A stretch of DNA of 64,000 nt from CAWELS01 sp964468205 (lineage in GTDB: Bacteria; Acidobacteriota; Terriglobia; Bryobacterales; Bryobacteraceae), in assembly GCA_964468205.1 (NCBI GenBank), contig CAYXVG010000037.1:1-64000 (forward strand), written 5' to 3'. The notes beneath the pieces are model-generated. The model was not told the origin of the DNA. It saw nothing but the letters and a program-made list of their open reading frames with translations, and searched no databases. The translations under genes and the position numbers were made by a program. Positions 1-8,365 of the stretch are shown here, piece after piece (position 1 is the stretch's first letter; each line of letters starts with the position of its first letter).

Positions 1-46
1 GCGGTACGACAAACAACAGAGTGATTCCGAGCATATAGTGTTTCAT
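1..46 (-). CDS. N-terminus of an exported protein cut by the window edge (partial)
   Basis: The ATG at 44-46 opens a minus-strand frame that runs off the left edge after 15 codons. The visible residues (MKHYMLGITLLFVVP) have one Lys followed by a hydrophobic stretch, as at the start of a signal peptide. A good sigma70-type promoter lies upstream at 109-137, which supports a real gene. The product cannot be identified. Confidence 0.5.
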   Translation of the reverse strand, partial: MKHYMLGITLLFVVP

Positions 47-108
47 GATTCCGTCTTTCTTGACTCTACGCTGAATGAGATATTCTACTGCAACTGAATT
101 GCAAATCT

Positions 109-137
109 ATTCTATCCGCGTACTTTGCCTCTGTCAA
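109..137 (-). promoter_or_regulatory. sigma70-like promoter for the partial gene at the left edge
   Basis: Read on the minus strand, TTGACA (132-137) is separated by 17 bases from TAGAAT (109-114). The -35 is perfect and the -10 matches 5 of 6. The start codon is about 60 bases further on. An inverted repeat TGCAA-N5-TTGCA (89-103) sits near the expected transcription start and could be an operator. This is inference from sequence only. Confidence 0.55.
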
Positions 138-604
138 GCCAAATCGTATTCCTTTATCTCTAATTGCACGCATGACCTCGCCCGAGCCCTTATACGTCGT
201 TTGTTATCTGTCAGTTGTAAGCCTACTGCTCATTCTGGAAGATGCGTTGGCGAGCGGTTAGGCACAGCCCAGGTGAAACCTAAACGAAACTATACCGCTT
301 GATGCCGATGCAACTAGAAAGCAGCAAGAAGCTATTTGAGAATCGTTGTCCGCGCGCTGTAGTCAATGCCGGATGACGAGAGGAACTCCTTGTAACCACT
401 CAGGTTCTTGCTGTCGGGTTCCTTCTCTCCTGTAGTATTGAGGGCCGCATGGACGCCTGGCGGCATGAGCACCATATGCATTGTCGTGGTTGCCGGCGCT
501 GCTCTTATGCAGCAATGAGCATTGCCCCAAATGCCACACCAAGAGCAATGAATCAATCAGATGCAGCGAGAAGGCCAGCGGGTTGAGCGGTTAGATCGCT
601 GAGG
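138..604. other. Non-coding stretch without recognised content
   Basis: This stretch lies between the promoter of the left-edge gene and the subtilase remnant. Short open frames exist on both strands, but none resembles a protein family, carries a good ribosome binding site or shows the GC-rich third positions of the real genes nearby. It is less GC-rich than the rest of the window. I see nothing that can be supported as a gene or RNA. Confidence 0.5.
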
Positions 605-1126
605 TTATTCACTTGCCTGAAGATGCTCCGTCAGAGGTCGGACATGGTACATCCACACGGCCGGAGGCGGTGCGCCTGGGCCGGTTCGCTTCCTGACTGA
701 TGAGAGTTCAACCTTCGTGAAGGACAGACAATCACAGAGAGCGGTCCCGGAGCCAACCCGCCGGACAGGTTTTCGTTGTGGCAACCGAGATGCAAGTAGA
801 TGGTTGCCGCGACATCTCACGGCCACTCCCGGCAGACGGCGAACCATGTCCAGTTGTCCGGGCGGGATCGCGATGGACACAGCGTTGATGAGATTGGACA
901 TGGAAGCCGAAACCTCGCCGCCGAGCCGGCGCAGTTGGACGCGGAAGCGCTCCTGCTCGCGGAAAAGCGGGCCGTACCGGGGGGTGGAGAGCGTTTGCGG
1001 GTCGACGCGGCGGCCCCGCACCGCCACGTCGAGCGCCGGTGGCTCACTGAGTTCGACGATGTAGCGCCCCGGGACTTCTTGAGCTTGGAGCGAAAACGCC
1101 AAAAGGACGAGTGCGAGATTCTTCAT
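605..1126 (-). pseudogene. Truncated subtilisin-like protease (S8): signal peptide and I9 prodomain only
   Basis: The start is well formed: AGGAAG lies 7 bases before the ATG at 1126, and a signal peptide (MKNLALVLLAFSLQA) follows. Residues 17-102 read like a peptidase inhibitor I9 prodomain (GRYIVELSEPPA, then SNLINAVSIAIPPGQL, then RRLPGVAV), as found at the front of secreted subtilases. After about residue 103 the similarity stops. The frame continues for some 70 low-quality residues to a stop at 605, with no Asp/His/Ser catalytic blocks. A subtilase should be several hundred residues long. I infer a deletion or frameshift remnant, though expression of the short prodomain cannot be ruled out. 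Confidence 0.6.
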
Positions 1127-1218
1127 CCGGTGTCTTCCTGGTCGTGCGGCAATCAGAGTATCAGGCCCACGACTGTTCAATCGTCATTCACTTCTGCAGT
1201 GCTGTCAACCTCTAATTA

Positions 1219-1233
1219 GGTACCGCTGGTACC
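1219..1233. promoter_or_regulatory. Palindrome GGTACC-GCT-GGTACC upstream of the agarase-like gene
   Basis: Two GGTACC hexamers are separated by 3 bases, giving a 15-bp palindrome about 75 bases before the start of the hydrolase at 1308. LacI-family regulators of sugar genes often bind symmetrical sites of this size, so it may be an operator. No regulator gene lies next to it, so the role is a guess. Confidence 0.3.
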
Positions 1234-1307
1234 AGAGAGCAGTGCGCCAGGTTGATGGCCGTCAAAAAGAGTTGCAGCCCGAAAACGCTCGTTATAAGGT
1301 TGAAACC

Positions 1308-3401
1308 ATGCGCAGAAGAGATTTCGTTTCATCGCTACCTCTAACCGCCGCCCTGTTGAATGCCTGCCGGGACGGGGGCGAGCCGCCGGTCGCCGGACTC
1401 CGCCTCGCGCCCACCGGAACGCTCGGCGGTATCCAGTCCGAGTCCGGCGCCGCGCCGATAGAAGGCGCCGTCTGGTACACCGCGACTGACGTGGGTGACG
1501 GCGTCACTTACACGATTGAAAAGGGGGCGCTGGCCGGGGCCCAGTATCTGACCGCCGACTTCTTGCAGGACGGCGAGAACCGGCAGGTCTTCCGCGTCAT
1601 CCTCGAGGAAAGCGAGACGGGGCGTAGGTTCGCGCTCAGGTTCGCTGGACTCGCGCAGTGTTCCTATCGGGCCCGGATTCCGCTCAGTCTCGTTGATCAG
1701 AACCGGTGGGGCATCGACCGGGAGGGCGCGTACCTCAAGCCGCGAGTGGAGGGCGACCGCGTCAACCTGGCGAATGTCGACCGCATGTCGTTCGAGGTCG
1801 CGCGCAAGGAGCCGGGCCAGATTCGCTGGTGCATGACCGATTTCATCGCCGCCGAAACCGAACCGCCGCTGATCACCGATCCGCTGCTGCCCAAGGGCAA
1901 GCTGCTCGACGAACTCGGCCAGAGCACGATTCACGAGTGGCCCGCGAAAACAAAGTCCGTCGACGAGATGGTGGCTCTCATCCGGAAGCAGCAATCCGAC
2001 GCGCCCGGCCAGCAGTGGCCCGACGGGTTCAGCAAGTGGGGCGGCTGGAAAAAGAAGCGCCTGGCGAACGGGACGGGATTCTTCGGCGTGAAGAAAGACG
2101 GGCAGCGCTGGTGGCTAGTGGATCCCGAGGGCTACCCCTTCTGGTCCGCCGGCGCCGACTGCATGCGGCTCGACTCCATCGCCGCGTACACGTTGCTGGA
2201 ATCGGCGCTCACCTGGTTGCCGGAGCCGGACAGCGAATTCAAGGACTGCTTCAGCTCGCGGCCCAGCGCAAGCGTCGGCGAGATCAAGATGTTCACCTAC
2301 CTTGGCGCGAACCTGATCCGCGCGCTCGGCGCCGATGGGTGGATGCAGAAGTGGGCGGATACGGCTCTTGGCGTCATGAAGGAACTCCGGTTCAACACGG
2401 TAGGGAACTGGTCTCAGTGGGAGTACGCCAAGGCAGCGCAGTTTCCCTACGTCCGGCCGATGAGCTTCAACGGGCAGCGAATTCAGACGATCTACCGCGA
2501 TTTTCCGGACGTCTTCGATCCGAACTTTGAAGCGGACGCCGCCGACTACGCAGCGGAACTCGCCGATACGAAGGACGACCCGGCCTTCATCGGCTACTTC
2601 CTCATGAATGAGCCGCAGTGGGGCTTCTCCTCCGAGCTTCCGGCCGCGGGAATGCTCTGGAATTCACCCGCTAACGCCACCCGCAAGGCCCTCGCCGACT
2701 GGCTGCGGAAGAAGTACTCCGATGACGGCGCGCTAGCCGCTGCCTGGAAGCTGGACGTGACATTCGAGCAGGTGGCCGGCGGCTCCTGGGACAAGATTCT
2801 CACCGCGGAGGCGAACCAGGATCTGGAGGGTTTCAGCGCGTTGATGGCGACACGCTACTTCCAGGGCCTTTCGCAGGCCTGCCGCAAGGTGGATCCGAAC
2901 CACCTCAACCTCGGCATGCGCTGGGCCGGCGTGCCGCCGGTGTGGGCGGTGGAGGGCATGAAGTCCTTCGACGTCTTCTCGATGAATTGCTACCAGGAGC
3001 GAGTGCCGCGCGACACGACGGATAGGATACACGAGCTTCTCGCCATGCCCGTCGTCATCGGCGAGTGGCACTTCGGCGCGCTGGACGTGGGACTGCCCTC
3101 TTCCGGGATCGGCCATCTGAAGAACCAGACCGGCCGGGCGAAGGCGTACCGCGTCTACCTCGAAGACGCAGCGGCGAACCCGAACTGCGTGGGGGTGCAC
3201 TGGTTCACCCTATATGACCAGTCCGCCCTTGGCCGTTACGATGGGGAGAACTACAATATCGGCTTCCTTGACGTGTGCCACCGTCCCTATAGGGAGATGG
3301 CGGAGGCCGCGATTGCCAGCCATGAGCAGGTCTATGAAGTGGCGGCGGGAACCGTGGCTCCGTTCGATGACGTGCCGGAGTACCTTCCGAAGCTGTTCTA
3401 G
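1308..3401 (+). CDS. Agarase/GH-A clan glycoside hydrolase, putative lipoprotein
   Basis: The protein has 697 residues from the ATG at 1308, preferred over an upstream start because it begins the secretion signal MRRRDF followed by a hydrophobic stretch and a possible lipobox ending in Cys near residue 20. The N-terminal ~220 residues look like a beta-sandwich. A central block (GFFGVKKDGQRWWLVDPEG) resembles the start of the catalytic part of agarase-like and GH42/GH50-like enzymes. A TIM barrel follows, with MNEP (Glu435, candidate acid/base) and IGEWH (Glu586, candidate nucleophile), the two-glutamate layout of clan GH-A. Two sulfatase genes follow on the same strand, which suggests a sulfated galactan or similar polysaccharide. 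The exact substrate cannot be read from the sequence. Confidence 0.75.
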   Translation: MRRRDFVSSLPLTAALLNACRDGGEPPVAGLRLAPTGTLGGIQSESGAAPIEGAVWYTATDVGDGVTYTIEKGALAGAQYLTADFLQDGENRQVFRVILEESETGRRFALRFAGLAQCSYRARIPLSLVDQNRWGIDREGAYLKPRVEGDRVNLANVDRMSFEVARKEPGQIRWCMTDFIAAETEPPLITDPLLPKGKLLDELGQSTIHEWPAKTKSVDEMVALIRKQQSDAPGQQWPDGFSKWGGWKKKRLANGTGFFGVKKDGQRWWLVDPEGYPFWSAGADCMRLDSIAAYTLLESALTWLPEPDSEFKDCFSSRPSASVGEIKMFTYLGANLIRALGADGWMQKWADTALGVMKELRFNTVGNWSQWEYAKAAQFPYVRPMSFNGQRIQTIYRDFPDVFDPNFEADAADYAAELADTKDDPAFIGYFLMNEPQWGFSSELPAAGMLWNSPANATRKALADWLRKKYSDDGALAAAWKLDVTFEQVAGGSWDKILTAEANQDLEGFSALMATRYFQGLSQACRKVDPNHLNLGMRWAGVPPVWAVEGMKSFDVFSMNCYQERVPRDTTDRIHELLAMPVVIGEWHFGALDVGLPSSGIGHLKNQTGRAKAYRVYLEDAAANPNCVGVHWFTLYDQSALGRYDGENYNIGFLDVCHRPYREMAEAAIASHEQVYEVAAGTVAPFDDVPEYLPKLF

Positions 3402-3442
3402 CCGAGCCGCCGCCGCTCCCGGTGTGATTAAATGGACGCCTG

Positions 3443-4897
3443 ATGCACAGATTTTCAGGCGTCTTCCTTATTCTGGCCGCGCTCGGCTTCACTTCCTGTT
3501 CCGAATCGCCCGCGCCCTCCGGGCCGGCATCGCGGCCGAACATCGTCTACATCATGGCCGATGATCTCGGGTGGGGTGATCTCGGCAGCTATGGGCAGGA
3601 GAAGATCCGCACGCCGTTTCTCGACCAGATGGCCGCGGAGGGCATGCGGTTTACTGACCATTACTCCGGCAGTCCTGTCTGCGCTCCGTCCCGCTGCGTT
3701 CTGATGACGGGCCTACACACCGGTCATGCCGTTGTCCGCGGCAATGCCGAAGTTAGCCCGGAGGGGCAGATGGCCCTGCCCGCCAGGGCCGTGACCGTCG
3801 CCGAATTGCTCCAGCAAGCCGGCTACACGACCGGCATGATCGGCAAGTGGGGGCTTGGCGGCCCCGGCTCCGAGGGCGAGCCGAACAGCCAGGGGTTCGA
3901 CTACTGGTATGGGCACCTCTGCCAGCGGCGCGCGCACTCCTTTTACCCATACTACGTATGGCGCAACCGCGAGAAGGTGATGCTCGAAGGCAATGACCCG
4001 GCGAAGCAGGAAGGGCAGTATGTCCACGACCTCTTCACGGAAGAGGCTCTCGAGTTCATCCGCGGCAACCGGAAGAAGCCGTTCTTTCTCTTCCTGCCAT
4101 ACACGATCCCGCACCTGGAATTCGTGGCTCCGGAAGACTCGATGGCCGAGTACCGGGGTAAGTTTCCGGAGACGCCTTTCAAAGGGACCGGCTACACTGA
4201 GGAACTGCCGCCGTCGCCGGACATCCCGTTTCCCGGGAACTACGGCCCGCAGACGCATCCCCGCGCCGCCTACGCCGCCATGGTCACCCGCATGGATCGC
4301 GACATCGGCCGCATCCTCGATCTGTTGAAGGAACTCGGGCTCGACGGCGATACCCTCGTCATCTTCACCAGCGACAACGGAGGCGCCCAGGGCAAGAGCG
4401 CCGACTCGGATTTCTTCCGTAGCAACGGCGATTTCCGAGGGTACAAGGGAATGATTTACGAGGGCGGCATCCGCGTCCCGCTCATCGCCCGTTGGCCCGG
4501 CAAGATCAAGCCGGGCACGGTCACCGCACATCCCTCGGCGTTTTGGGACTTCCTGCCGACGGCCGCCGACATCGCCGGCGTACAGACGCCCGTGGCCTCC
4601 GATGGAATCTCCTTTCTGCCGACGCTGCTGGGAATGGAGCAGCCCGCGCACGACTACCTCTACTGGGAGTTCAAGGCCAATGGCGTGGCGATGCAGGCGG
4701 TCCGCATGGGAGATTGGAAGGCCGTGAAACTCGGCGACGAGCCGCTGGCTTTCTACAACCTCGTGGAGGACCCGGGCGAGCGGAACGACGTTGCCGGAGA
4801 CCAGGCCGAGCTTGTCAAGCGGGCCGAAGCCATGCTGCGGCGGGCACGGACTCCGTCGCCGGAATTTCCGTTGTCGGATGAGGATTCACCATTATGA
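3443..4897 (+). CDS. Arylsulfatase-type sulfatase lipoprotein (formylglycine Cys type)
   Basis: This 484-residue type I sulfatase hydrolyses sulfate esters. A lipoprotein signal ends at Cys19 (LGFTSC). The metal-binding start of the sulfatase fold is PNIVYIMADDLGWGD (Asp40, Asp41). The formylglycine motif C80-A-P-S-R is intact, so the enzyme needs a formylglycine-generating enzyme, which is not in this window. FTSDNGG supplies further metal ligands, and the C-terminal WEF and FYNLVEDPGE parts are typical. It lies 41 bases after the agarase-like gene and overlaps the next sulfatase by 4 bases (ATGA), so the three are probably one operon. A sulfated-glycan exo-sulfatase is likely; the substrate is unknown. 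Confidence 0.92.
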   Translation: MHRFSGVFLILAALGFTSCSESPAPSGPASRPNIVYIMADDLGWGDLGSYGQEKIRTPFLDQMAAEGMRFTDHYSGSPVCAPSRCVLMTGLHTGHAVVRGNAEVSPEGQMALPARAVTVAELLQQAGYTTGMIGKWGLGGPGSEGEPNSQGFDYWYGHLCQRRAHSFYPYYVWRNREKVMLEGNDPAKQEGQYVHDLFTEEALEFIRGNRKKPFFLFLPYTIPHLEFVAPEDSMAEYRGKFPETPFKGTGYTEELPPSPDIPFPGNYGPQTHPRAAYAAMVTRMDRDIGRILDLLKELGLDGDTLVIFTSDNGGAQGKSADSDFFRSNGDFRGYKGMIYEGGIRVPLIARWPGKIKPGTVTAHPSAFWDFLPTAADIAGVQTPVASDGISFLPTLLGMEQPAHDYLYWEFKANGVAMQAVRMGDWKAVKLGDEPLAFYNLVEDPGERNDVAGDQAELVKRAEAMLRRARTPSPEFPLSDEDSPL

Positions 4898-6378
4898 AGA
4901 AAGCCATTCTGTTCCTGCTCGTTATTCTTACCTGCGGCTGGTTGCTTAGTTGTTCGGGGGCGTCCGAACAGCAGCCACCGAACATAGTCTGGATTCTCGC
5001 CGAAGATATGTCTCCGCACTTCGGAGTTTACGAAGAGACGGTATCGGTTACACCGAACGTGGATCAACTCGCCGCCGGAGGCGTCAAGTTCGAGCGCGCC
5101 TTCGTGACCACTCCGGTGTGCTCGCCGTCCCGCTCGGCGATGATCACCGGCATGTATCAGACCACCATCGGAGCCCACCAGCACCGCAGCTCCCGCGGCG
5201 CGGTAAATATTCATCTGCCGCCCGGCGTGCGCACGTTGCCGGAAATCTTCAAAGAGAACGGCTACTACGTCACCAACGGCTTCGCGCCGCGACCGCCCCG
5301 GATGGACGTCTATCCCAAGGGCAAGACGGACTACAACTTCGTCTACCCGGACGACCTCTATGACGGCTCCGAGTGGTCCGGCCGCGCCGAGGGGCAGCCT
5401 TTCTTCGCACAGATCCACCTCCGCGGCGGAAAGTTCCGCACGCCGAAGAACTGGTTTGACCCGGCCAGCGCGCCAGAGCTGACAGACCCCGCGGACGTAA
5501 AGCTTCCGCCCTACTATCCCGACGACCCGGTTATCCGCAAGGATTGGGCCGAGTACATCGACGGCGTCAACTACGTCGACCAGGCGGTTGGCTTCATTCT
5601 GAAGCGGCTGCGGGACGAGGGCGAACTCGACAACACGTACGTCTTTTTCTGGACCGATCACGGCATCAGCCACGCCCGCGGTAAGCAGTTCGTGACCGAG
5701 GAAGGGGCTTGGGTGCCGCTCATCGTGAGCGGCCCGGGACTCGATGCCGGCTCCGTTCGCGATGATCTTGTCCTCCACATCGACATCGCCGCCACCTCGC
5801 TTCACTTCGCCGGAATCCCACGGCCCGAGTATCTGGAGTCCCGCCCGCTCTTTGGTCCTGATGCGAAGCCTCGCGACCACATCGTGATTGCACGCGACCG
5901 CTGCGACGAGACAACCGAACGCATCCGCGCCGTGCGCACGGACCGGTTCAAGTACGTGCGCAACTACCACCCCGAGCGCCCGCACCTGCAGCCCAACGTA
6001 TACAAGGACAACAAGGAGATCTACCAGCGCCTCCGCCAACTTCACGCCGCCGGCAAGCTGAACGAGACGGTCGAGCGAGTTCTGTTTTCCCCCACGCGCG
6101 CCAAAGAGGAGCTATATGATCTCGAAGCCGACCCGTGGGAACTGAACAACCTCGCCGCGGATCCAGCCCACCAGGAGAAGCTTGCCGAACTGCGCCGCCT
6201 GCTTGACGCCTGGATCGCTGAAACGGGAGACAAGGGAGAAACGCCCGAATCCGCCGAGGCCTACGACGGCGAAATGGCGGTCTACCTGGATGCCATCAAA
6301 CCCCGCCATCCGGAGCGCGCCGCCGAAATCGAAGCGAACATCGCTCAGATGAAGAAGTGGGCGGCGGAAGGGAAATAG
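4894..6378 (+). CDS. Sulfatase, heparan N-sulfatase-like lipoprotein
   Basis: The protein has 494 residues and its ATG overlaps the stop of the previous sulfatase (ATGA), indicating translational coupling. A lipoprotein signal ends at Cys20 (LLSC). PNIVWILAEDMSPHFG replaces the usual ADD with AED, as in the sulfatases annotated near heparan N-sulfatase. C76-S-P-S-R is the formylglycine motif. TDHGISHARGK and the C-terminal YDLEADPWELNNLA are family-typical. It probably acts with the upstream sulfatase and hydrolase on a sulfated polysaccharide outside the cytoplasm. The heparan link is only a subfamily resemblance, not evidence of substrate. Confidence 0.9.
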   Translation: MKKAILFLLVILTCGWLLSCSGASEQQPPNIVWILAEDMSPHFGVYEETVSVTPNVDQLAAGGVKFERAFVTTPVCSPSRSAMITGMYQTTIGAHQHRSSRGAVNIHLPPGVRTLPEIFKENGYYVTNGFAPRPPRMDVYPKGKTDYNFVYPDDLYDGSEWSGRAEGQPFFAQIHLRGGKFRTPKNWFDPASAPELTDPADVKLPPYYPDDPVIRKDWAEYIDGVNYVDQAVGFILKRLRDEGELDNTYVFFWTDHGISHARGKQFVTEEGAWVPLIVSGPGLDAGSVRDDLVLHIDIAATSLHFAGIPRPEYLESRPLFGPDAKPRDHIVIARDRCDETTERIRAVRTDRFKYVRNYHPERPHLQPNVYKDNKEIYQRLRQLHAAGKLNETVERVLFSPTRAKEELYDLEADPWELNNLAADPAHQEKLAELRRLLDAWIAETGDKGETPESAEAYDGEMAVYLDAIKPRHPERAAEIEANIAQMKKWAAEGK

Positions 6379-6382
6379 GCGC

Positions 6383-6839
6383 CTACTCCGGCTTGTGGGC
6401 GTCCCTTCCCGCAGCGCGGTCGCGCTCCTCGGGAGAGAGGCTGCGATTGAACGTGGCGCCGGAGCCTGTTGTCTGGTGGTAAACCATGTTTTGCCACGGG
6501 TCCTGTCCTTGCATGGTTGCCGGGGGCTCAATGCCCGCGGCGCTCCGGAAAGTTGGCGCGAAATGGATGTGGCTGACGCGCGCATCCTTCAGCCGCTTGC
6601 CAGCCTTCCGCCCCAATCCGGCGCCGTAAACCCTGTGCGCCTCCGTGCAGCCGAACCAGAAGAAGAACGGCGCACCCCGCGGGCGTGCGGTCAGAAAATC
6701 CTGGAAGTTTGCAGCATAGTCCCGCGCGTCAATTCCGTCCGGAGCGGGAGATTCCGGCAATCGCAAACAGAACATTCGGCCGCGTCTGCCTCCGGGGGCC
6801 AGCGCACCCAGCCAGCGCCGCCGCGCCGCCCAGCAGCAT
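6383..6839 (-). pseudogene. Decayed sulfatase gene with internal deletions and a frameshift
   Basis: Pieces of a third sulfatase appear in the right order but in different frames. From 6839 a secretion signal (MLLGGAAALAGCAG) and the sulfatase opening RPNVLFAIA are readable, then that frame stops. In another frame from about 6765 comes a mid-protein block (DYAANFQDFL, then PFFFWFGCTEAHRVYG). Directly after it comes HFAPTFRSAAGIEPPATMQG, which in intact sulfatases lies much further on. The formylglycine Cys motif and the C-terminal part are missing. The stop at 6383 faces the end of the sulfatase at 6378. At least two deletions plus a frame change make this non-functional. Confidence 0.75.
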
Positions 6840-6880
6840 CCGCCGCCGTGCCGGCAGCCCGTCTTGCCGCCCTGTGCCTG

Positions 6881-8287
6881 CTACCGGCACACTTCTCCAA
6901 TCGTCTTCAGTTTTTCGTCGGTCAAATATGCATACCGATTCACCCAGGCTCCGTGAGGCGAGGCGTTCCAACCCACTTCGCACCGCGCACGGAAGTCGTC
7001 GAGGGGGCCGTAGCCGTGGATCAGCGTGTAGACAGGCGTGTGGCCGGCGTCGCGCTGGGCCTGCCGGATCTTGCGGGCCTGCGCTTCGCGTCCGACCGGA
7101 TGCGGCACGTCCGGCGCCGGGTACGAATAGTCCATCAGGTGCGGCAGGCCTTCGCCGTCGGCGATGTCCAGCCAACGGACGAGAGCGCGGGTGAGCTTCG
7201 TGTCGGAGAGGCCGGGGTTGGCCTGGAGAATCTGGTCGCCGTAGAATCGCAGGATCATGGGCCAGTGCATGGTGTAGAGCTTCACGCTCAGGGCCGCACT
7301 GTGTCTGGCGGCGCGGTGGTAGTCCATGCCCGAAGTCAAGGTGAACGGGGGAGGGAAGCAGTTGGGCATCAGTTCCATGTGCGGGCCCTTCGCCGCGGTG
7401 AGCGTGCGGCGGAAACCGGCGAGCAGTTCGTCGACCAGGATGGCCTTGAATTGCACGAAGTCGGTGAGCCCGGCATTGTCGGAGAGGGTGCGCACCAGCT
7501 CGAAGCGCCCGCCGTCGGCGGCGAGCCAGGGATCGAGGTCGGCGTTGGTCAGTCCGCCATTGAGCTTTGCGTAGAGCGTGCCCGCTGACCTGCGCATGCG
7601 TTCAAAGTCGATACCCAGGCGTGCGGCCGCGCGCTCGGCCGGGGCGCCGAAATCCAGGAACGCGCTGTTGAGCAGATACGGCGGATACTCGGGCCAATCG
7701 ACGCGCAGGCCGTCCAGGTCCGGATACTGGAGCGTCAGGTCGTGAAGCAGCGCGTTGTGATAGCGGCGGATGTGCTCGCTCGCTAGACTTCCGTTCTTCG
7801 CCACGCGCCGGCCGGGTAGATCGCCGTTGGGGAGCCGCGGCAGATCCTCGTCCTCGGGCCCGCCGAACTGCACGCGGTAGCCGGGAGGGATGGCTGCCTG
7901 GACCTGAAGGTAGACCTTCATACCGCGCTTCCGGGCGGCAGCGGTGAAATCCGCCACGATGTGGCCTTCGGCGCGCGTCAAGTCCGCCGGCGGCGGAGGC
8001 TGGTAGCGGAGCCCCTTGTAGAGATCCGGGTTCGGGGCGAAGCTCGGCGCGGTCTTCACGAACAGTTCGCGTTTGCCCCAGAGCGGGCGGTCAAGCAAAC
8101 GGACGCTGCCCGCTCCAGCGTCGGCCGGAGGCTCGCGGTTGCCGGACTTCTCGTCGGCGGGCGCCATTACGTACGGCGAAGTGGCCACGGCGTTGGCGCC
8201 GCACTTCTCCTGAAGATTGTCGAGAACGCCCTCGACGCCCTCTGTCTGAATATATTCGGGTAGAACCGTCACGCCCAGAAACTTCAT
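6881..8287 (-). CDS. TIM-barrel protein, putative glycoside hydrolase of unknown family
   Basis: The protein has 468 residues with no clear signal peptide, so it is probably cytoplasmic. It opens MKFLGVTVLPEYIQ and contains strand-like blocks expected of a beta/alpha barrel: GMKVYLQVQAAIP, then YPDLDGLRVDWPEYPPY, then GPHMELMPNCFPP. The Asp and Glu in the RVDWPEY block are candidate catalytic or substrate-binding residues. This layout resembles uncharacterised glycosyl-hydrolase-like proteins of Acidobacteria and Planctomycetes. The decayed sulfatase follows on the same strand and was probably once co-transcribed. The substrate and reaction are unknown; the barrel call is moderately secure. 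Confidence 0.55.
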   Translation of the reverse strand: MKFLGVTVLPEYIQTEGVEGVLDNLQEKCGANAVATSPYVMAPADEKSGNREPPADAGAGSVRLLDRPLWGKRELFVKTAPSFAPNPDLYKGLRYQPPPPADLTRAEGHIVADFTAAARKRGMKVYLQVQAAIPPGYRVQFGGPEDEDLPRLPNGDLPGRRVAKNGSLASEHIRRYHNALLHDLTLQYPDLDGLRVDWPEYPPYLLNSAFLDFGAPAERAAARLGIDFERMRRSAGTLYAKLNGGLTNADLDPWLAADGGRFELVRTLSDNAGLTDFVQFKAILVDELLAGFRRTLTAAKGPHMELMPNCFPPPFTLTSGMDYHRAARHSAALSVKLYTMHWPMILRFYGDQILQANPGLSDTKLTRALVRWLDIADGEGLPHLMDYSYPAPDVPHPVGREAQARKIRQAQRDAGHTPVYTLIHGYGPLDDFRARCEVGWNASPHGAWVNRYAYLTDEKLKTIGEVCR

Positions 8288-8365
8288 CGCACCGCAATTC
8301 TATCGAAGGATGAAGGCGCGCATGGAGTCTTCCGTCCGAAGGCAGGATAGAGGAGAATGTCTGCA

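Noticed and set aside
332..556. Short open frame with Cys and His residues before the subtilase remnant
   Set aside because: No family resemblance, no ribosome site and poor codon bias.
4753..6045. A 430-codon minus-strand frame opposite the second sulfatase
   Set aside because: It has no family features and runs opposite clear sulfatase motifs.
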